NCBI GenBank assembly: GCA_039030555.1
Contig: JBCCDY010000001.1
Coordinates: 1-64,000 of the forward strand
Length of the DNA stretch: 64,000 bases
Reading direction: 5' to 3'
Source: JBCCDY01 sp039030555
GTDB taxonomy: Bacteria > Bacteroidota > Bacteroidia > Cytophagales > Cyclobacteriaceae
This document shows positions 58,601-64,000 of the stretch, one piece after another. Both the position numbers and the translations under genes were made by a program. The first letter of the stretch is position 1; each line of letters starts with the position of its first letter. The notes below the pieces were generated by a model. The model was given only the letters and a program-made list of their open reading frames with translations. It searched no databases and was not told the DNA's origin.

Positions 58601-60576
58601 CCGACAACCCTGAAAAGCCAGCGCTGAACGGTGAAGACGTACAAGTAGCTTTTGATTTAGATGGCGGAATGGCAAACATCAGCCCTGAAATAGCCGGGAT
58701 AGCGGCTATTGACTTCCCTTATGCACAGTATAAAACATCCATTTCAAATGCCGAATGGGATCTTAATGCGGCTACCATTACCATGACCAAAGAGCCAAAT
58801 GTTGACATATCAAACTCCTATTTTTACACCACACGGGAAGATATGGATTCACTGGTATTTAATGCCACTGGAGCTATTTATGATATAAACAATCTTACAC
58901 TTAACGTTTCAGGAGTTCCTTACATCGTCGTGGCAGATGCTAAGATCGCTCCAGAAAACAATGAACTATTCATTAGAGAAAACTCCGAAATTGACGAATT
59001 CTATGACGCCAGTCTGGAGATAGATACGGTTGATGGTTTTCATAACCTCATCCATGGGCAGATCAAAATCATATCCAGAAATAAATTTGAAGGAGATGCC
59101 ACTTATCGCTATGTGAATGCCGTTCAGGATACTTTCAATATTAAAATGGGAAGCTTTATTCTGGATAGTACAGAGACCGATAGGAATACTTATCAAAGGT
59201 ATACTGTTTCAAGCGGAAAAGTGGAAGAGTACGAAAACGTGATTGTATCGCCGGGAATGATTTTCAAAGGGGGTATGACCATGTACGCCAAAAAACCTGC
59301 TCTGGAACTCGATGGATACGTGAAACTGGATTTAAAAAATGTTCCTGGTTATGATACCTGGATTGCCTATGAAAGCGATGGGGAAATTAAAGAAGTAGTT
59401 ATTCCTTTCAATGAAAGCGTTACGGAGCAAGGAGAGCCTTTAACAGCCGGCCTTTTATATGAAAACACAACCAATTCACTCTATTCGACCTTCGTAACTG
59501 ATCCCAGAACAATTGATGATGAAGTATTTTTCACACCATCCGGTTTTCTCACCTACAATGCTGTCGACAAGCAATTTATCATTGAAGAGTTCGATAAGAA
59601 AAATGGCGATTCCTATGTAGGAAATACCTTCATTTACAATGAAACGACTTCTGATATCACCTTCGAAGGAGACCTGACCTTTTTAAATAGTACGACTTCA
59701 GGGGTTGAGTTGACTGCAAGTGGAAGCGGACAAGGAAATCTCGATCGAAGTGAGTTTGACGTAAACGCCTTATTGTCATTCGGAATGGACCTGCCTTCTT
59801 CAGCGATAGAAACGATGGGCCTTGACTTTTTGGCAGCTGTAGAAGTATTAAACCCCTCCGGAGCATCACAGGATAAAACGGCTCTTTTATACAAGATCGC
59901 AAGTATTATTGGAGACCGAATTACAAAAGATTATGAAGAGCGGTCGTTTGAAGAATATATTCCTTTAAATACGCTTTCGAATAAACTCGTTAATGATGTT
60001 GTAATAACCGATGTTGATTTGAGTTGGAGCGAAACCTATCTCTCTTGGTACAACACTTCAAAAATTGGTCTGTCGCACATGCAACGTATCGATATTAATG
60101 CTGAAATGGATGGATTTATCGAATTCAGAAAAGATTTTGAAGGAGATGTGCTTAACCTGTTCCTTCAAATCACTCCCGACACCTGGTATTACTTTAATTT
60201 TGAAGGGAACAGTCTTTTAACTTTTTCATCAAATCCGGCTTACAACGACATCATCAGTTCAAAATCTAATAGTGCAAAAGCTAAACTTGGTGAATTCGTT
60301 TTCGCTCCGGGCAGTTTGGAAGAAACAGAAAGTTTTGTAAACAGATACAGAAGTCTTTACTATGGAATAGAAGATATCATTTATTTAGAAATGAGGGCGG
60401 GCGATAATATAGAGGCATTTGCAGAACCAGAGCCATCCAATGAGCAAAGTGATCTGGGATTACCTTCCACTAAAAAGAAAAAGAAGAAAGATAAAAAGGC
60501 CAAGCCAGGTTTCGATCCATTTGGCAATCCAGCTGAAGAGGAGGAGGAAGAAGACGATGATAAAGAAGGCTTCTAA
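55618..60576 (+). CDS. Large secreted beta-rich protein of unknown function (1652 aa)
   Basis: The product has a signal peptide (IYLSAIFILASVHINAQ, cleavage near 22) and no transmembrane helix afterwards. Residues about 165-250 are strongly acidic (runs of Glu/Asp) with Trp/Gly-rich WGGGWSSGWDDE. The rest is long, beta-strand-rich and rich in short aromatic/Asp turns, with repeated phrases such as FDGRA/YDGRL/YDGSL and many (L/V)xFxF patterns. It ends in a lysine run (KKKKKKDKKAK) and an acidic tail. No catalytic motif or family was recognised. It starts one base after prmA and is probably part of a tpiA-prmA-this operon. A periplasmic or surface structural role is plausible, not shown. Confidence 0.85.
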   Translation: MVRIFRIYLSAIFILASVHINAQNQEENNNEVQDDLVDEFANDTIVSFGDEVKYYLRNRGRLALDASDQFETAWERGDYDQNQQTQIKSIFENLKNKSVDRYRAVPYFFLALANSDDSNLLGRNGLNNFLNTTEKALDEFDAEQIENYFEVVTNVLARGKIYRSNYNNIYMTEGQINFEYIEPEVEAYEEEIVEEEITEEEISEDDGWFSDWDTEEESTESEDDWGGGWSSGWDDESEEDLSDTEPAVELVDFEGLKKELQIREEFYGPVMTIENTDLSVVTTYDSIIIAETGGKLAFNTNVFYGDAGKVNWKTFGISEDSVFAKLEFYQIPINRAEISSPKAFLTYDGRLEVPIEGVYEFKSQKRDSTEKPTYPRFRSYVNDAKYSDLRDKKLSMVGGFALKGDEHNSSSLFEEYSIMEASSEGKRLFKARGKKFIFGDSTILSERASLVIYDKRDSIYHPGLIFDYDTDSSVLVAVKDHSDLKYAPFVSTSFKVEIQAEEVQWDLDEDSLNLSRLNAQNQVPVTVESIEFYDSERFVDLTGIYPFNPLLLAIGFSHEVRSLEFYLIDLATARKQNPNTVRAAMVDLSQRGYIDFDRNTDLIKIKKKGLHFYLSHRKRKDYDNFSIVSLSPTQPNTTVRLDSQHMKIRGIEQFVLSDPLNVFIEPKDNEIILFPNRDFEFDGKMTAGSFEYVGQRFRFDYDSFLVAMPQVDSLKFKVDSEFIDEEGKKENEQVSNQLVETGGTLYINDPNNKSALKSFPQYPIYDGSLGATVYFNSPDILDGVYDRELSFSIPPFSVDSVSSDDASVIGFTGTFASGGIFPPFEQKLQIMPDRSLGFTHKTPPDGFTFFDGRAMSFGDIRIDTKGLQLNGTVEFQSSTLKSDDFVIYQDSVIAMGSEVNVDPGMFAGASFPDAQVIDYRMKWLPKQDSMYIFNNSDPINLYQETATLDGNMILSSMGMFGDGKLLTRGSETESGEFNFKENSIKANHSNFKIQSDNPEKPALNGEDVQVAFDLDGGMANISPEIAGIAAIDFPYAQYKTSISNAEWDLNAATITMTKEPNVDISNSYFYTTREDMDSLVFNATGAIYDINNLTLNVSGVPYIVVADAKIAPENNELFIRENSEIDEFYDASLEIDTVDGFHNLIHGQIKIISRNKFEGDATYRYVNAVQDTFNIKMGSFILDSTETDRNTYQRYTVSSGKVEEYENVIVSPGMIFKGGMTMYAKKPALELDGYVKLDLKNVPGYDTWIAYESDGEIKEVVIPFNESVTEQGEPLTAGLLYENTTNSLYSTFVTDPRTIDDEVFFTPSGFLTYNAVDKQFIIEEFDKKNGDSYVGNTFIYNETTSDITFEGDLTFLNSTTSGVELTASGSGQGNLDRSEFDVNALLSFGMDLPSSAIETMGLDFLAAVEVLNPSGASQDKTALLYKIASIIGDRITKDYEERSFEEYIPLNTLSNKLVNDVVITDVDLSWSETYLSWYNTSKIGLSHMQRIDINAEMDGFIEFRKDFEGDVLNLFLQITPDTWYYFNFEGNSLLTFSSNPAYNDIISSKSNSAKAKLGEFVFAPGSLEETESFVNRYRSLYYGIEDIIYLEMRAGDNIEAFAEPEPSNEQSDLGLPSTKKKKKKDKKAKPGFDPFGNPAEEEEEEDDDKEGF

Positions 60577-60643
60577 GACTTTATTTTACAGGTCTTGGTG
60601 ATTTTATTAATTTCGTCAGCAAATCCATATTTATTCCTTTCTA

Positions 60644-62035
60644 ATGACAGAAAAAGTATCCATTCCTGAGACAAAAGTTCCATACATACAAGACCATGCG
60701 CAAAGGTTCCTTGACGAACTATTCGAGCTGCTGCAGATCCCTTCCGTAAGTGCAGATAGTAAATTCAAAAATGATGTCCTTTCAGCAGCAACTTTTGTAA
60801 AAGAATCACTAGAAAAAGCTGGAGTAGACCAGGCTGAAATTTGTGAGACCAAGGGTTACCCGATTGTATATGCAGAAAAGATTATAGACACTTCATTACC
60901 CACCGTATTGGTTTACGGACATTATGATGTTCAACCGCCAGATCCTTTAGATCTATGGAAAACTCCTCCTTTTGAACCGGACATTAGAAATGGAAAAATC
61001 TATGCTAGAGGTGCCTGTGATGATAAAGGCCAAATGTACATGCATGTAAAGGCTTTCGAGACTTTGATCAAGACTTCAGGGCTTCCGTGCAATGTTAAGT
61101 TCATGATTGAAGGTGAAGAAGAAATTGGATCAGATAACCTTGATATATTTGTTAAGGAAAATAAAGAGAAGCTGGCTGCCGACGTAATTCTCATATCCGA
61201 TACCGGAATTATCGACCTAGATACTCCTTCAATCACCGTAGGTCTGAGAGGAATGTCTTACGTAGAAGTGGAAGTAACGGGCCCGAATAGGGATCTGCAC
61301 TCTGGGCATTATGGCGGAGCTGTTGCCAACCCTATAAATATTCTGGCTGATATGATCAGTTCGTTGTTTGATGAAAACAACCGAATAACGGTTCCTGGCT
61401 TTTACGATAAAGTAGCAAGCTTAACTCCCGAAGAAAGAAAGGCTCTGAATGAATCTCCTTTTAACATTGAAAAATATAAAGAGGAGATAGGTATCGATGA
61501 TGTGAAAGGTGAAGAGAGCTTTACAACAATAGAAAGAACTGGAATAAGGCCTTCACTCGATGTAAATGGAATATGGGGTGGTTATACCGGGGAAGGTGCT
61601 AAAACAGTTTTACCTTCCAAGGCACATGCGAAAATTTCCATGCGCCTGGTTCCAAATCAGGATAGCGAAGAAATTACAGAACTCTTTAAAACACATTTTG
61701 AGAAAATAGCTCCCAAAAGTGTAAAAGTGAATGTATTTGCACATCATGGCGGAGAGCCTGCCGTAGTTCCTACCGACTCTGTTTCTTTTGAAGCGGCAAG
61801 TAGGGCTTTCGAAGAAGCCTGGGGTAAGAAGCCGATACCGACCAGAGATGGCGGTAGTATTCCAATCGTTTCCTTATTCCAAAAAGAATTAGGCTTGGAT
61901 TCTGTGCTTTTAGGGTTTGGACTAGATAGCGATGCCATTCACTCTCCCAACGAAAGTTATGGGGTGTATAATTACTTTAAAGGAATCGAAACTATAGTGC
62001 ATTTCTATAAACACTTTACAGAGTTAAATACCTAG
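60644..62035 (+). CDS. M20 family dipeptidase
   Basis: This metallopeptidase of 463 residues belongs to the M20 dipeptidase/carnosinase group. Seen: VYGHYDVQPPDPLDLWKTPPFEP (first zinc His and the Asp beside it), GACDDKGQMYMHVKAFE (bridging Asp), MIEGEEEIGSDNL (catalytic Glu-Glu), a dimerisation domain with DLHSGHYGGAVANP, and a C-terminal SDAIHSPNESYGV with the last zinc His. It has no signal peptide, so cytosolic hydrolysis of dipeptides is the likely role. It sits alone between the 1652-residue protein gene and the dsbD-like gene. Confidence 0.93.
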   Translation: MTEKVSIPETKVPYIQDHAQRFLDELFELLQIPSVSADSKFKNDVLSAATFVKESLEKAGVDQAEICETKGYPIVYAEKIIDTSLPTVLVYGHYDVQPPDPLDLWKTPPFEPDIRNGKIYARGACDDKGQMYMHVKAFETLIKTSGLPCNVKFMIEGEEEIGSDNLDIFVKENKEKLAADVILISDTGIIDLDTPSITVGLRGMSYVEVEVTGPNRDLHSGHYGGAVANPINILADMISSLFDENNRITVPGFYDKVASLTPEERKALNESPFNIEKYKEEIGIDDVKGEESFTTIERTGIRPSLDVNGIWGGYTGEGAKTVLPSKAHAKISMRLVPNQDSEEITELFKTHFEKIAPKSVKVNVFAHHGGEPAVVPTDSVSFEAASRAFEEAWGKKPIPTRDGGSIPIVSLFQKELGLDSVLLGFGLDSDAIHSPNESYGVYNYFKGIETIVHFYKHFTELNT

Positions 62036-62124
62036 AAAGTCTTCCTAAAGTCATTTAGTCGGGAATTATTAGTAAACTACATGCCTTTATGATCGTAAAC
62101 CAAAAGGTTTAAGAATTGTCCTTT

Positions 62125-64000
62125 ATGAGTATCTATAAAAGTCTTCTGTTTTTAATTCTATTTCTATCTTCTTTCATTTTGAAGGCACAGATCCTTCAAC
62201 CAGCATCATGGTCTTATGATGTAAGTACTGACAAGGCTAAGACTGGAGAGGAAATAGAACTTATATTTAATGTTACGATCGACGGTGACTGGTATTTGTA
62301 TTCATCTGATTTCGACAGGGATTGCGGTCCCATGGTCACCACTTTCGAGTTTGAAGCTGACCCAAGCTACGAGCTAATAGGTGATCTAGTACCTGTAAAT
62401 CCGAAAGAAAAATACGACGATATATTTGAATGCGATTACACTTATTTTCGTGAAAAGGCACAATTCCGTCAGAAAATAAGAATCCTAAAGTCGGATCTTT
62501 CTGTCAATGGCTCCTACGAATATCAGGTTTGTACAGATGTTGATGGCCGATGCATACCTTTCGATGATGAATTCAGTTTTACTGCCTTTACCATTACTGG
62601 AGATGATGTTGAAGCTTCATCTCTAAAAAAAAAAGAATTAATTGAGGAGGTAGAAGGAAAAGGCAAGGATGGAGTTGAAATTGAAGGCGATTTATTAGCT
62701 GACCAGCAAAAGGTTCTATTCTCCGAAGAAAGTCAAGGGCCGATTCTTAGCGACGATTATAAGCTGAAAGGCAAACAAAACGTTGGACTAGGGTGGTTTT
62801 TTGTACTTTCCTTCCTTGCCGGGCTGGCCGCTTTACTTACACCTTGTGTTTTCCCGATGATTCCCATGACGGTAACCTACTTCACTGGTAAAGGGAAAGG
62901 TTTACCGCAAGCAGTATTTTATGGAGTTTCAATCATCGTTATTTACTCGATCATTGGTTTTGCAGTTGCCCCCCTCATGGGACCGGAAATGGCAAACCAC
63001 CTTTCAACAGAATGGCTTCCGAATCTCATTTTCTTTGCTGTATTCGTCATTTTTGCGCTTTCTTTTTTCGGATTATTCGAAATAACACTGCCTCATAGTT
63101 TTGTAAACAAAATGGATCGTCAGGCAGATCGTGGGGGCTACTTGGGCGTATTTTTTATGGCTTTCACTTTAGTGCTTGTTTCCTTTTCGTGTACAGGCCC
63201 TTTAGTAGGAAGTATTTTAGTAGAATCGGCCGGTGGCCAGGTCTTAAAACCTATTATAGGAATGGCTGGATTTTCAGCGGCATTTGCTATTCCATTTACC
63301 CTATTTGCTGTATTTCCAGGGTGGCTTAACAACCTCCCAAAATCAGGTGGGTGGCTTAACTCCGTAAAAGTAGTTCTGGGCTTTCTTGAGCTTGCTTTTG
63401 CTTTCAAGTTTTTGAGCATTGCAGACCAAGCTTTTCACTGGGGTATTCTCGATCGAGAAATAAATATTGCCATCTGGATTGTAATTTTCTCTCTTCTGGG
63501 TTTTTACCTGCTTGGAAAGCTTCGTTTAGCAGGCGACGATAAAAAAGAACATACCTCAGTTCCTAGATTAATTATGGCTATGGCCACATTTACGTTCGTG
63601 GTTTATTTAATACCAGGAATGTGGGGAGCACCTTTAAAGGCACTGGCCGGATATTTACCTCCAATGAGCACTCATGATTTTGACTTGGTAGGACTGAATC
63701 GTGGATCCTCCGGAAATAACGATAATTACGCTATTTGTGAAGAGCCTAAATACGGTGACTTTCTGCACCTTCCCCACGGATTGAAAGGCTATTTTGATTA
63801 CGATCAGGCTCTGGAATGTGCGAGGACGCAAGATAAACCAGTATTTATTGATTTCACAGGACATGGGTGTACGAACTGTCGGGAAATGGAGGCGCGAGTT
63901 TGGTCTGACCCTAAGATACTGGAAATATTAAAAAATGATTATGTAGTGTTAGCACTTTATGTAGACGATAAAACTACGCTTCCTGAAGAAGAATGGTATA
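62125..64000 (+). CDS. Thiol:disulfide interchange protein DsbD-like (partial, 3' end outside window)
   Basis: The frame opens at ATG 62125 and is still open at the window end (625 codons). Order: signal peptide (LFLILFLSSFILKAQ), a periplasmic DsbD-alpha-like/DsbC-type beta domain (about 20-155) with cysteines in CGPMVTTFEFEAD and YQVCTDVDGRCIPF, a charged linker, a CcdA/DsbD-type membrane domain from about 225 (GLAALLTPCVFPMIPMTVTYF, SFSCTGPLVGSILVE) with the redox cysteines, and a thioredoxin-like C-domain beginning VFIDFTGHGCTNCREME with a CxxC. DsbD carries reducing power from cytoplasmic thioredoxin to the periplasm for disulfide isomerisation and cytochrome maturation. Confidence 0.93.
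   Translation, partial: MSIYKSLLFLILFLSSFILKAQILQPASWSYDVSTDKAKTGEEIELIFNVTIDGDWYLYSSDFDRDCGPMVTTFEFEADPSYELIGDLVPVNPKEKYDDIFECDYTYFREKAQFRQKIRILKSDLSVNGSYEYQVCTDVDGRCIPFDDEFSFTAFTITGDDVEASSLKKKELIEEVEGKGKDGVEIEGDLLADQQKVLFSEESQGPILSDDYKLKGKQNVGLGWFFVLSFLAGLAALLTPCVFPMIPMTVTYFTGKGKGLPQAVFYGVSIIVIYSIIGFAVAPLMGPEMANHLSTEWLPNLIFFAVFVIFALSFFGLFEITLPHSFVNKMDRQADRGGYLGVFFMAFTLVLVSFSCTGPLVGSILVESAGGQVLKPIIGMAGFSAAFAIPFTLFAVFPGWLNNLPKSGGWLNSVKVVLGFLELAFAFKFLSIADQAFHWGILDREINIAIWIVIFSLLGFYLLGKLRLAGDDKKEHTSVPRLIMAMATFTFVVYLIPGMWGAPLKALAGYLPPMSTHDFDLVGLNRGSSGNNDNYAICEEPKYGDFLHLPHGLKGYFDYDQALECARTQDKPVFIDFTGHGCTNCREMEARVWSDPKILEILKNDYVVLALYVDDKTTLPEEEWY

Noticed and set aside
1..64000. CRISPR array, rRNA operon, prophage or complete insertion sequence
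   Set aside because: No regularly spaced identical repeats, rRNA sequence, phage structural genes or transposase were seen.

Overview
The window looks like chromosome from a marine or soil Cytophagales-type member of the Bacteroidota. The evidence is the gene content (gene neighbourhoods such as rpsP with a long tail-rimM-trmD-rplS and sucA-sucB-lpd, giant secreted RHS and Ig-like proteins, a FAAL-ACP fusion), several exact TAnnTTTG -7 promoter elements typical of the phylum, few Shine-Dalgarno sites and an AT-rich base composition. The genus is not determinable by eye.

Layout. 1-5.6 kb: an S41 C-terminal processing protease (cut by the window start), rnpA (apparently AUU-started) and rpmH on the minus strand, then dxs, scpA and ndk. 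5.8-13.1 kb: an NrnA-like DHH phosphoesterase, then a kynurenine-catabolic set (3-hydroxyanthranilate dioxygenase, ACMS decarboxylase, kynureninase, kynurenine monooxygenase) with a divergent SDR whose catalytic Tyr and Lys are replaced, followed by a secreted HExxH protein and a small membrane protein. 13.1-18.8 kb: the 2-oxoglutarate dehydrogenase operon sucA-sucB-lpd. 19.0-21.4 kb: rpsP-rimM-trmD-rplS with a clear terminator. 21.4-28.5 kb: cytochrome P450 plus fatty acyl-AMP ligase/ACP fusion, a convergent LpxL-type acyltransferase, and the potassium uptake pair trkA-trkH. 28.5-29.5 kb: an outer-membrane protein and tRNA-Arg(ACG).

29.5-46.9 kb is an accessory region and the most interesting part. 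A minus-strand operon encodes a small secreted protein, a five-repeat Ig-like/FN3 protein and a 3199-residue RHS protein whose C-terminal tip is recognisably a TNT-type NAD+ glycohydrolase. Its likely immunity gene follows. Downstream lie three further toxin-tip/immunity modules in progressive decay. The first orphan tip keeps the RHS linker, including an 83-bp direct repeat (79/83 identical) whose two copies are exactly 807 bp (269 codons) apart in the same frame. Recombination between them would swap the NADase tip and its immunity gene for the orphan tip and its immunity gene in one in-frame step. Further downstream are a hairpin-rich intergenic stretch and an outer-membrane barrel gene broken by two nonsense codons but no frameshift.

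47-64 kb returns to ordinary chromosome: glycerate kinase, an ArgD-type aminotransferase, an orphan histidine kinase, uvrA, tpiA, prmA, a 1652-residue secreted protein of unknown function, an M20 dipeptidase and a dsbD-type reductase cut by the window end. Gene calls rest on reading translated sequence and motifs by eye; no database search was run.
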